Assembly: GCF_008831285.2 (NCBI RefSeq) | Contig: NC_045141.1 | Location: 18,162,848 to 18,226,847 of the forward strand | Length of the DNA: 64,000 bases | From: Nymphaea colorata | Lineage: Eukaryota; Streptophyta; Magnoliopsida; Nymphaeales; Nymphaeaceae | Direction: 5' to 3' | In this document: positions 37,144-49,157 of the stretch, in pieces | Layout: each line of letters starts with the position of its first letter | How positions within the stretch are numbered: the first letter of the stretch is position 1 | The notes under the pieces: generated by a model | Told to the model about the DNA's origin: nothing | Database searches by the model: none | What the model saw: only the letters and a program-made list of their open reading frames with translations | Position numbers and translations under genes: made by a program

Positions 37144-40100
37144 ATGGCCTCTTTCCCGCTTTCGAACACTGTCGTCGTCCCTCCGTCGTGCTGCTCCGAC
37201 GTCTCTCCCGGCGTCGACCGGGCCGCCGTTCGTTTCTTTGCTTCTGCGAACTCCGGCTTCGACCTCGGGAAGCCCGTTTCGCATGGCGGTCGCCTCTGTT
37301 GTCTTCGACCGGTGAGGCGATACGTTTCGATTACTTTTTGTGTGCACTGTGCAGTAAAGGCTCATTTGCGATCGATTCAAGTTCGGGTTCAAGCTTGGCT
37401 TGCGTTTTTGCAGCGAAGCCTAGCTTATAAAGATACTGAGTTAAGCAAGCGGAGCAAGAGCTGGGTTTGTTTATGCTTATTTCAAGGCTGAAAGATCTAA
37501 AGTGGTAGAATTTCGAACTGTAACTATTACGAGTTCGAACGAACTTCGCTAGCCTCAACACTGGAAATTGATTAAAATTAAAATACTAAAGCCTTTTATA
37601 TGAATACCAAATGCTTCAGCCAATAGCTTACGTTGATCTTGTGACATTCACTCATGGACAGGCTGATTGTTAAATTGTTAATTGTTGTGCTTGTATGAGC
37701 CGTGCTCAGCTGAGGGCCCTCAGATTTGGGTTGTCGAGCTCATTAAATGAGTTTGAACAAGCTTCGGATGCCCAAGCCATCCAGCGGCTTGTCTCGTTTT
37801 ATATCTCTAGTTGTGTTCATGTGTGCATTTTCTTTTGAATTTTCCGAAACTTAAAATGCACTTGAATTGTTTAGAAACATGTTCCGAGCATTTTCGCTTC
37901 TTTTTCTCCCCTTCCAATTGTTAGTATGTTTGTTGTTATGCTGTGCTGTGCATGTCAACGTTTGATGGACATTTGAGTTTTTAAGTTGTGGGGGGTTGAT
38001 TTTCGTTGTTTGATATATACCTGCTTGACTTCATGGTTATGTTTCATTCAGTTCTTAACCGTTGTGTCTTTCTCTTTTACTCCCCCGTGTTGCAGATGTG
38101 TGGACTAGCCGAATCGTTAGACTTTCACAATGGAACATCACGAGCTCCCTTTCTTAATCATCGAATACTGCCTGACCTTTTTGTTTCTAAAACTACAGAA
38201 GAATTGGTTCGCAAGAATGACACGAAGTTGCGCATTTTCTCTGGCACGGCAAATCCTTTGCTCGCTCAGGTATGTTTATGTTTTTGTTCACATTGGTCAA
38301 AGAAGCTATATATTTATATACACACACAGAAAGAGAAAGAGATCTTAGATTGTTTAGATCAAGGAAAAAACCGGACTACTTCATATGCTATAAGCCTACA
38401 ATATATTTATGAATACTAATTTTGTGTAAAATATGCTTTCATTTGAGTTATTCTTTTAGAAAATATTGATTTCTCTACTATCTAAAGTTACTTAAGGTCA
38501 TATTTGTAGGGTCAAATTACATAAAAGATAAATTGGAAATCTATTCTAAGGGCTCTGTATATATATATATATAAAACATGGTATTGCATATGGATCAAAT
38601 GGAATGCCTGTGCTTTCCTCTTGTTGAATTCCAAAAAGGCTTCTTTTCTCCACTTGTGCTTCACCACAAGATGCACAGGATACTGGGTTTGATGTGAAAT
38701 TTAGAGGATTGTTATTCCAGGTTTCCAACGTCTTAATACATAATGCAAGAGAAACTTCTGGTATTGACTTTTTTATTTGGAGTAGATGAATGGTTATTAG
38801 ATCCTAAAATACTCTTCAGAACTGTTCAATAGGAAAATGACCACGTACATGTATGAGTTGACACAAACTGATGTTGGTTAAGGAATCAAGTTCATCCATT
38901 TGCATCTGCAGCATGAGGAATTCTGGTTTCTCTCATTCAACTGCATAATTTCTTCTGAATCCCGTATTTGCTACTTGATATTGTGCTTGGTTGATATCAA
39001 AACATGAATTCTTATCGGCTATGAAATGCATGCATATGCATTTAGATGTATATTCCAAAACATTGGCAGTATTGAATGAAAATGTTCTAAAAGGTCGTTA
39101 GTGATCAACCTGAAGGATGCTTTGTAGTAGACTGGAGCTTTAAGTATGTAGGTGTTGTTTCGGTACTTCTTTGGGGAACATGTCTCTCTTTCTTCGTTTA
39201 GATGTTTTACTTTAGACCGTCATAATAAGTATCAGTCTGATAGGCTATTTTTTTGTGAAGCAAAAGCTCCTGAGTATTCTGGTTAGTCTCAGGGAAATCT
39301 TGCCAACCTGAAATGGTCAAATATGACAAAAAAAGAAAAAAAAAACTATTTATTAAGCAAATAAATGAAAATCTCATGAAAATGTCAGGTTCCTATTGGA
39401 AATATTTGAAGTTCCTGCTTTTCGTTGTCTCGATATTAGGAAAAATCAGAAGGCTAAAAAAAATCATAAAAACTAAAAAAAAAAAGAAGAAAGAAAAGGT
39501 TAGGGGAGGAAAGGGGAAGTGTTGGGGGGGGAAGGGGAATTACTTATCAAGCAGATAAATGAATTTTTCATGATACACTCATGATATTGTTGGAAACATT
39601 TGAATTTCTTTTTTTCCTTTTCAATATTTTGTATCACTTTATCTGCTATATTGTTGTCCCAGTATCTGCAATAAACCATGAGATATTTGAAAATCTCTAG
39701 CCCGCTCCCCAGCCTATAATTGTTGTTAATTACGTCTTATTAAACCAGAACTTCAAATGGCTTTCAATTTATTGTGGACATTTTATGCAATAGAAATCTT
39801 TGTGACGGGATCTTATTTTCTTTGCTGTACGCAGGAAATTGCTTGTTATCTGGGCCTAGAACTTGGAAAAATAAAAATAAAGCGATTTGCTGATGGGGAA
39901 ATTTACGTTCAGTTGCAAGAGAGTGTAAGAGGTTGTGATGTATTCCTTGTTCAACCAACCTGTCCTCCAGCAAATGAGAATCTTATGGAGCTTTTGATTA
40001 TGATTGATGCATGTCGAAGAGCATCTGCAAAAAACATCACTGCTGTCATTCCATATTTTGGATATGCCAGAGCAGATAGAAAGGTAATTGGGTTTGTCTA

Positions 40101-43100
40101 ATCTAGATAATATGGAGATTAAATCCACACCCGGAAAGTTTCGAACAGTTGCACTATTGTATTATTAATGGTGGCATTTAAATTACATTTTGTGCTATAA
40201 AACTGATGTTTGAGACTGCAGAAAAAGCAGGGTTTTTGTTCTATGTTCAGCATACATTTTTTCATTCTTTTAACTCTTAAGCAGTATGTGCTATAGTTGG
40301 TTGTTCCATCATTTTGCTTTTTTGTGCATAGATGTCCCAGTTTTTACATAAATTTATTTAATGAAGCACAAGATGTGAAAACTTTGAAACTTGCAGAGCT
40401 TTAATCACTTATTCAAAGGTACTTCAACAATCCACTTTTTTCTCTTGTACTGATGGAGAAGGGAAAACACTTATTTCATCTTCTTTATGAATAGACAAAG
40501 GATAAGGATACAACGAAATTTATTCTTGTATATGTAAATTAGATGAAAATAGTGTTGGAAATGAGATAACATCATAATGATGAGCCTTTTGATACACATG
40601 AACAAAGGCGTTCTACAAAGGACCATCTGACTAATGCTTCTTATTTACACATTATATTGAGCTTGCAACTGATGCTGTTAATGAAAGACCCTAACATAAA
40701 TTTTTCGGCCAAGAGACCTGTTGTCATTATCCAGTGAAACTTTGAGTCTTTGACAAATTAAATGTAATCTTAAATCTGGAGGAGAAAATGGTCCTATTAA
40801 AGAGGCAATTCATGCTGGGGCTGTTGATCTAATTGGTCAAACTAATTTATGATTTTAGTTGCAGATAGATAAACTGGTGGACTACTCAATAGGATGTTGT
40901 AATAGATCTAGCAGACCAACTAATTATATTTTAGTGTTCTAAAGAGCAAAATGGATCCAATAAGTTCCCTTCAGGGTCTGCTGGAAAAAGCATCCCATTA
41001 GCAGGTCTCTTCCGTAAAGCCTTTTAGATCAGGTCCAAGACTCCAAGGAACCTTGCATATAAGTGTGCTATTCAAGTGTACCTGCTACTTATATAAACAG
41101 GAGGAAATTTCTGGCGATACACAGGCTTTTCTTCGTCTCCAAATAAAAGCTTCTATGCCACGGGACATATCCTGTTTATCTTTGTACCAGTTGCATATTT
41201 CAAGTTCCATTTAACAGTTGGGTCTCATAAGAAAATTTAATGTCCTTTGCTGTTTGATTTTATTATGTAGGTCATTCTATCATGTGTGTTTATCATAAAT
41301 CCATGTATGTGTGCAATCTGTGGATCAAGCATGTAATTTCTCAGACTCATACAATACAACAGTTGGCATAGCTGATCAGATGTATAAACTGTGTACCAAG
41401 CATGTAATTTCTCAGATTCATACAACAGTTGGCATGTCTGGTCATAAATCCGTGCATACTGCACCTGTTAAATGATATATTCATGACTTTTTTTTTTCAA
41501 AAAATTTAAATTTAAAATCATGATGCTCTTGTGTGATTTGTCCTTATACTTGATTGCAACTTTGTCAGACCCAGGGGCGTGAATCAATTGCTGCTAAGCT
41601 TGTGGCAAACTTGCTCACAGAAGCTGGTGCAAATCGTGTTCTTGCTTGTGACCTTCATTCTGGTCAGTCAATAGGGTATTTTGATATTCCGGTGGATCAT
41701 GTGTATGGGCAGGTGATGACAACCCTTTTGGAATTATTGCAAGTTCCATATTTTTTCACTTCTGTTTTTGTTTGGTCACATTGTCTTATGAAAGGAGAAA
41801 GATCTGTCTTCTGTAAGAGACCATGTCCCATCTACTGATCAGTATGTTTCATTTTTTGTGGCTTTCTACAGCCTGTGATACTTGATTACCTGGCTAGTAA
41901 GAACATACCTTCCAATGATTTGGTCGTTGTCTCACCTGATGTCGGAGGTGTTGCTCGGGCACGTGCTTTTGCTAAGAAACTGTCTGATGCACCCTTGGCA
42001 ATTGTTGATAAAAGGCGCCATGGGCATAATGTTGCTGAGGTGATAATATTGTTTGTATCTCCTTGGTCCTTGTTTCACTTCCAAATTCATTCAAGTTCAC
42101 CTTTATACTCTGCCGGAGAAAGTGATGTGGTCTCTTTAGAATCACTGAAGCATCTAAACTGTAAAACAGTGTCAAACTTGATATAATGGTATGTTTGTTT
42201 TGGTCCTTTGGAAGTTCTCACACACACATACACACACCCCCAGAGAAACAGATATCGACACACGCGTGGGTGCACTGCACTCTAGTTAAATATTTTCACT
42301 ATAAATACAGTTTCTGATTAACCATATGGATGTGATCTCTGTGCTAAAAAATTTAGGAACTAAAGAAAGCATGTGATTTCACCATGTTGATGGGATTTTA
42401 TAAGCCAAGAAAGCGCAAACCATTGATTTTCAAAATCTTATAAAATAAGATCTATGCATGGAACGATCATGATTATTTTAATTCAAAGTTTTCAAACTTG
42501 GAGACATCATTGGTACATTTAGTCCTGTGAGAACACTTACCAATAACCAATGTAATATTCTGCTACAGTTCATTGCACTTGAGTGGAAAGAAAGATATTT
42601 TTCCTGTAAGTTTTTGTGTGTGTGTGTGTGTGTGTTTGTGAGAGAGGGAGATAGAGTCTGCTGTAACTTATCAACTTGGTACTTCACAAAGATGGTTGTT
42701 TGCCGACTTTCATTTTTGGACAGAGGGAGCCCTCTTCTGATGGGGCTTGGGCGCTGTGCTTTTCTAAGTGGGTGCTCCTTTTTATAGTTCTGCTAAGAAA
42801 CTGTGGGAAAAAGTTAGCCTCATATTAGTGAGCTTACAACCTGATCTAGAACAGCTTATGTTACTATATGTACTTTGTGTTTGAGTTGTTTAAGTTAGGA
42901 CATTCATTCTGGTCCATGTTCATGTCCCAGATACCTTTTGGAAAAAAAGGAGATGACTAATTTGTTGAGAACAGCCACAATGTTCTTTCATTTTGTCATA
43001 AAAAAAATTCAGAGTTTTGCATGTATGTCTTATGTATCAATGCATCATTTACTTGTCTTTATGCAACAGACCTTCTTCCATGCCAAGACGTTTGTGTTTT

Positions 43101-44731
43101 GTCTTTCAAAAAGATGGAAAAGGATATAAATAAGTGCTTATATGTTGTATGACTTTGTTGCAGGTCATGAATTTAATAGGGGACGTTCAGGGAAAGGTGG
43201 CTATCATGGTGGATGACATGATCGATACTGCAGGTGAGTTTCAAAAAGTCAAGTCATCAGCCAGACATCATGGAATTATATCACAGGCCCTGATTGTTTT
43301 TTTTCTTTGAGTACATGAATGCATGGAATTATGCTATTGCTGTAAAAGCTGGTGGCAGTGTTTGTTGTTTTTAATGTCATTGTCATGTCAATGTTTAATT
43401 TGCTATAGCTCATTAACTTTTCCTGAGTTTACTAGTACTTTGTCATCTGCTAGGGCTCACCTTCCAGTTCATCTGCTGATTCAGGAACCATAGTGAAAGG
43501 TGCGGCACTTTTACATCAAGAAGGTGCAAGGGAAGTATACGCATGCAGCACTCATGCTGTCCTTAGGTAATCATCCTTTCATTTGGTGACATGCATGCCC
43601 AGGCACAAACAGATACATATTCTAGTATGCCCACATTTACCTATATACACGAGAACCCAAAAAGTTTCATATGGGAAAACTTAAATGCATTATTCATTAA
43701 TTTTTTGTTGCTAATTGAATAATAGAAATCTTGAATTGCTTAGCTGTTCCCAAAGTATACTTTTATCAGTCGATGTTTTCCACATTTTTGAACCCATTAG
43801 CTCCTTGTTTATCCATACATAGTTATTCCCATGGTTTCTGCATGTGCCCAAACCTACAGGTATTCTGGCCTTTCAAGAGTCAGGAAATAGTGATCCCAGG
43901 TGAACATGGTCTCTGGAAATAGAACCTTCTACCGTGTTTCTAGGTCAAGATGATTTGATAATTAATGGCCTGAAGACGCATAATATGCCCGAGTGTTGAA
44001 TAGGTTTATATGTTCTTTTTCTAGAGACTACTAAAAAACATTGCCGATCAACTGTTGTTTATGCCTTCCTAATGTTTGTGGCTTTTCATTTTCTAAGTTA
44101 AACAAAGCAACAATTCTGTAATATTTTTCCATTCAGTTGTATACATACATACATACATACATACATAGATAAATGTGTGAGTGTTTGTGATTTTCACGGT
44201 TTTCATTCATTTGACATGGCAATGACAGTCCTCCTGCAATTGAAAGACTATCAAGCGGCTTGTTTCAGGAAGTCATCATCACAAACACCATACCTCTGAT
44301 GGAGAAAAATTATTTCCCCCAGCTAACCGTTCTTTCAGTTGCAAACCTTCTTGGTGAGACTATTTGGCGTGTGCACGATGACTGCTCTGTGAGTAGCATT
44401 TTCCAGTGATGGGGTTGAAGATTTGATTCATCAGTCATTAGATAAGTGCAGTGAGGTTTAAGCTTCTTGCTTCCCATTTCGTTGTTATTAGCTTGTTATC
44501 CTCTCCTTTCACATAGCTTTTCTCTGCCAAATGCTCTCGTGTCAAGCTTGCCCCTTGTATTGTGCAACCACCATTCAGAATTTTGTTCCTCAACCATTTG
44601 GGCTTGTCACCTCCCATGTGAATTTCTGGACATGATGGTGTTCAGGGTGGAAATTTCTCTCTTACATTACAGATTATTTCCTTGATTTCCAGGGTGCCCT
44701 TGAACCCTTTTGCAGCCTGGGGATTGATTGA
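37144..44731 (+). CDS. PRS: ribose-phosphate pyrophosphokinase (PRPP synthetase, class I, plastid type)
   Basis: Makes 5-phosphoribosyl 1-pyrophosphate from ribose 5-phosphate and ATP, feeding purine, pyrimidine, NAD, His and Trp synthesis. Exons: 37144-37311, 38096-38269, 39835-40083, 41569-41712, 41872-42039, 43164-43233, 43485-43566, 44229-44388, 44693-44731. All are GT..AG and in phase, giving 417 residues, close to plant PRS1/PRS2 (about 400). The first 90 or so residues are Ser/Val/Ala-rich and act as a likely plastid transit peptide; this is inference. Catalytic features seen: [29 protein letters not shown], the flexible loop YARADRK-TQGRES spanning the exon 3/4 join, [37 protein letters not shown], and the PRPP loop [10 protein letters not shown] at about 317-326. 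The protein ends [10 protein letters not shown], where most relatives have a Ser in place of this Cys. Confidence 0.96.
39503..39537 (+). other. G-quadruplex-like tract in PRS intron 2
   Basis: Four G runs (GGGG at 39503, GGGG at 39513, eight Gs from 39524, GGGG at 39534) separated by loops of 6, 7 and 2 bases, on the transcribed-sense strand. This meets the usual pattern of four runs of three or more Gs with loops up to 7. It lies about 300 bp upstream of exon 3 in otherwise A-rich DNA. Confidence 0.75.
44145..44166. repeat. (ATAC)n microsatellite in PRS intron 7
   Basis: Five or six ATAC units about 60 bp upstream of exon 8. Confidence 0.9.
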
Positions 44732-45724
44732 ATCTCTTTGAAGTTGGGAAACCGTGCCTAGATCTTCGGGTTTGTCTTCAGGCCTTGTCCTTACATTCGT
44801 TACTGACCACATCCCATTTCTTGGGGAGCAGTAAGTGTTGCCATCGGGTCCACATAGTTTATGTTTGTTGTCAAATCTCAGCTGTTAATGCGATCAACTG
44901 AGCAATTAAAATGTGTAAGACTTAAAGTACGCTTCCATGTCTTCGCATTCTGTACTTCTATAAGGAAGAGCGTCACCTCAGCTCCAAGTGTATCATTATT
45001 GAAGTATGGGGCCCGCTTCTTATAATTCATGATATTGAAGGGACCACCTTTCATGCAGCTAAACCACCAAAATTTATGAAATGCTATTCTTTTCCATCAT
45101 TCTTATCCTCCACGGAAATGTGGTTTTGAATCTTTTGATTACTGTAAGAATTAGCTTCCCGTCTCCCCTTTAATCTGCCTTTTGGAGTGGCCCCAAGTGC
45201 GACTGCTTTTTCATTTTCTCTTGCTTGCTTTCTCCCTTATTTTGTGCTTCTAGTTTCTCTTTCTGAAAACAAGCTAGGGCATGGATGTTAAGCGAGTTGA
45301 GTAAACCTAATTTCACGTGTCATTGCTGAGGCAGGAATGTTGAATTAGCGGAACAAGCCTCGCTCAACTCGCGGTCGGCCTGTCTTTTGCTCAACATGGC
45401 TCAAAAATACAAATCCATGCCTTCGATTCCCCTTTCTGGAGTTTGAGCGGAGGATGAGATTGAGCCATTCTGAGCAATTACGAGCCAACGTAGGTCGGTT
45501 TACGATTCTGCTTGCATGCTTTTACGAAAACAATGGGAAGCATCAACTCCCAACTGGTTTACCGTTCTCTGTGGAAAAAATGAACCTACTTTTCCTCTTT
45601 AAGCCTATCCCACCATCGGCCGCCCATGTGAGTAGATTGAAGGGCAGTTGCGAGTTTTCAGATCGAATATGAATTTCGCCAAGCTTCCCATAGAAGCAAT
45701 GGTGCCCGCTCATGACTGAAGAGA

Positions 45725-45830
45725 GAGAGAGGCATCCATCAGGTTGAACACGCGACCTTCCTCTGCTTCGGGGTAAGATAGCTCATCCCCACAAGAGAGG
45801 GAGACCCTTATCATGGTTGGTGATAAAAAA
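45725..45830 (-). repeat. possible degenerate SINE head
   Basis: The minus strand reads TTACCCCGAAGCAGAGGAAG then GGTCGCGTGTTCAACCT (45757-45741), resembling the region around the B-box of plant SINEs. The A-box side is poor. Confidence 0.28.
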
Positions 45831-46384
45831 AATAAGGTGATATACAATTTAGAACCATGTACCAACTTCGCCACTTGGATGTAACGTGTGCACTCATCAT
45901 TTCTTGCGTAGATCTTAGAATAAAAATATCCTGTGCCACTGCCGAAACCAATCAGATAATCCCATTCCATGCTTTGGACAAGTTGAACAAAGAGTTTCCT
46001 TTATTGTGAAAAGACAACATGATTATGCAGTGAAGTAGGCATAAAAAATCTAAAGATATGTTTCATTTGTTAAGGATGTGCATGCTGTTGCAGTCACCCA
46101 AATTATCCATAGGGACATTCACCATCATCAAGAAAAGATATGTCCTTCGTATCTGTCTTTATATATTCCTCTCAACATAAAAAGATGAACGGTACAGAGC
46201 GATAGGAGCTCTTTTAGGTGAGCATGAGAAATATTTATCATACTGTCTGTCTAAAAGAAGTCTGTCTAAAAGAAAGAAAGACAAAGCTTCCACCCAACTT
46301 TTTGCGCCCCCAAGGTACAAGGTCTGCTTTTGGTATTTCAAAATGTTGTTCATGCCACACATTAACGCTTCCTTTTGTAGCACA

Positions 46385-46470
46385 AGAAGTTGACACTTCG
46401 GGAATTCAAAACGTGCCTACCAGCCCCTGCCCTGACCACTGCGCCAACCCTTTTGAGGACATGACATGAG
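46385..46470 (-). repeat. possible SINE head (tRNA-derived)
   Basis: On the minus strand TGGCGCAGTGG (46446-46436) is an exact A-box, followed 24 bases on by GTTTTGAATTCC (46412-46401), a degenerate B-box. This is how the 5' end of a plant tRNA-derived SINE looks. No clear poly(A/T) tail or flanking duplication was found. Confidence 0.4.
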
Positions 46471-49157
46471 CTCTTCTGTGGAAGTGACCTATACTTGTTC
46501 AATTAATTATAATATCATGTCTACCAAGTAATTTCTTTCAAGTTAAAGGAGGTGCAAAGTTCAATCAAGGAAGATAAGCAACAATCTTGAGATAAAAGTG
46601 CTTTGTTGGTAGGCAAGGAAGTATGTTAAATTAATCAGTCTCAGCTCCTATCCACTTATAGCACATCAAGGATTGTGTGTTTTGCCAATTAAGGAAACTA
46701 CTTGAAACTCGATTTAATTACAAGATCATCAGTCACCTGTAAGTTCAGGTTTAACAAGTTTGATGTTCAAGGCATATGTTCTTTGCCCCAAGGCCAAAAT
46801 AGCAGAAGGGCTATTTTATGAATCCAAAATATAATTTAAAGCATTTTAAATTTTTTGAAAATGAAGGAAAAAAGAAAACTTGTGTCAGCCTTGTATCGTA
46901 TCGGCTAGGCGCTGAAAGGAGAGATATTGGTAACATACCATAAAGGGTGTAAGCATATATACTTTTTGAATTTGGAAGTTCAAAACCATATTGTGACTCA
47001 GACGTTTTCACGATCATATGTGTAGACAGTTCAATGGTCTCCTTCATTGCCAGAAGAATAGGATAGGACTTCTTCCTCACTTGTTAAGATTAGTAACCAA
47101 GATGCATTTCTTTCCTGCTGTTGGTTTTTCCAAAATTACACTAACAGAATTTGACTCGTTTCCATCTGGTCTCCAACTGCATGTCCGTGAGAAATTGGAG
47201 ACCCAGAGCGTAAGCAGAGTGCATGTGGCTACCCTCCACTGTGCTGGTGGTGGTGGAGAAAAAAAGTGAACAACAGTTCACACTTCACCATGTGAAACGG
47301 CGAAAAGCGTAGATCCTTTGCGGCTGATTCCACTGTCTTTCTCTCCGGAGAAAGCTACTCTTTTTTTGCGGTTTTGTTCTTTCTCAATACTGTAAGATAC
47401 GACTGAGTTTTTGGCGTTTGTGAAGTTGCCAACTAAGGAGGTACACGCTCACCAATCAGTTTTCACCACACTTGCTCAGGTCTTCCGTTAATCTAAAAAT
47501 GCTCAGGCACCCTCAGTTGAAACCCCCCAAAAACACACTTGATGGAGTATAAACTTTCTTCTCTATCTGCTTAGAGAAGGTGAGGCTCTCTGTCAATCCA
47601 ACCATGTGCAAGACTCCTTTTTAAGAACCTTAGCCATGGCTGATTGTCAGGCATAGCAACCACCCCCTCTATAAAAATGTGGTGAGTACTTGCTCTTGGT
47701 CGGTTTGGTTGAATAGCATCATAAATCACAGTGTTCTTACCAACTTAATCCAACGACAAAAAAGCACAAAGTTATTCGTTCATCACCCACTTTTTCTGGC
47801 AGGTTCATTGCTCTCCTTTTCAATTTGTGGTCCTCTATAGAGCCAACGAGCTTTAATGTTCGAGGATTTGGTTGTTCACTAAGATCAGATATAAAGCGAA
47901 TGCTTTTAGAACAAGAAGGAATAAGTTTTGTATACTTTAGCGATAGAATTACTGAAGAAAATTCCTATCTTCGTTTTTGGGTATTTTCCAAATTCGTTCT
48001 TGAATCATAAGCAATTGACACATCTCCTCCTGCCCTGTTGTGGTTGACATTTGTCAATATTTGATATCCTCGTTGCTCTAACAGGGTTAGCTGCCTACCA
48101 GTCATGTGCTTAAAGAAATGAGTTTATGCTGTTTCAGAGAAATATATCATTTAGCTCATTCCTTCCTTGTACTCGTATTCCATGGATTTGGGAAAGACAA
48201 TTTTAGTTATCAAATGTAATCTCAAGGATCAATTTTTGAGAACTTGAGCAGAAGACAGAGACTCCTAGACCAAATGGCTATAAGGCAGGGTCCAATCTGC
48301 CTATGGCCTATACTTCAGCAATGAATGTGGAAAAAGCCCGTCTTTTCCTCCCCTCTTGTTTGCTTCTTCGCCAAGCAATATTTGAATAATTAGACTGCAT
48401 CCATTTGTTGGCATATTCCGGAAAGAAGTGCAACACCCGCTGTTCACAGGAATGGGGAAGGAAAATTCCATTTTGTTATCACGTTTTTCCTTTTCCGGAT
48501 TCCCATACATGCTAGATTATGTTTATGGCTGTCTTTTTCGGGTGCAGAATTGATTCCAGTTGATATGAGCAATGATCGACTTTTTACTAGATTGAACTAC
48601 GAGTGTACCGTTTCTGTAGGCTTGGCTGGTAGATTCTTTGTTCAGATATGGGGTTGGATGTCTATCTAGAAATCAATCTGAATATCTGATGGCACAAATA
48701 GTAAGGAAGATTATGATGTAAAGAACGAAATGAACCGTCGTAAGGTTGATCCTTACATCACTTCAACAATGGGAATATACAAACCTGGACGTTGACTTCT
48801 GCCAGAACTTTTGCAAATTAATTAGATCTTCATACAAAAAAGAAACCAATCTCTAATTTGCTCTTAACCAAGTTTCATCGGAGGCATCCAGACCTTTTTT
48901 TTTTCTATATCAACTGTTAAAAACCTGCATGTGACATGCCAAGATGATCTAAACACTATGCAATAGGTAGCAAGGGTCTCCGTGATAAATGGGACGCAAT
49001 ATGGAAAAAGTTCAATAGAAACAGTATTTAAAAACCAAGATAGTAGTACTGAGCTCGCTGCTTCTGCGCCTGCCATTTCCCTGAAACCTGCAGATCAGGG
49101 GCCTGCAAATTTATCAATACAAAAAGCGTGCTTATTACAGTTGAGATCTGAAGGCAA

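Larger units (their letters stand above)
44732..49157. other. PRS 3' flank and MYB-CC 5' flank
   Basis: I see no supported gene. The interval holds the probable PRS 3' UTR, two tRNA-promoter-like fragments on the minus strand (45725-45830 and 46385-46470), and, towards 47300-49157, sequence that may include a spliced 5' leader of the MYB-CC gene. Short open frames lack motifs. Confidence 0.5.
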
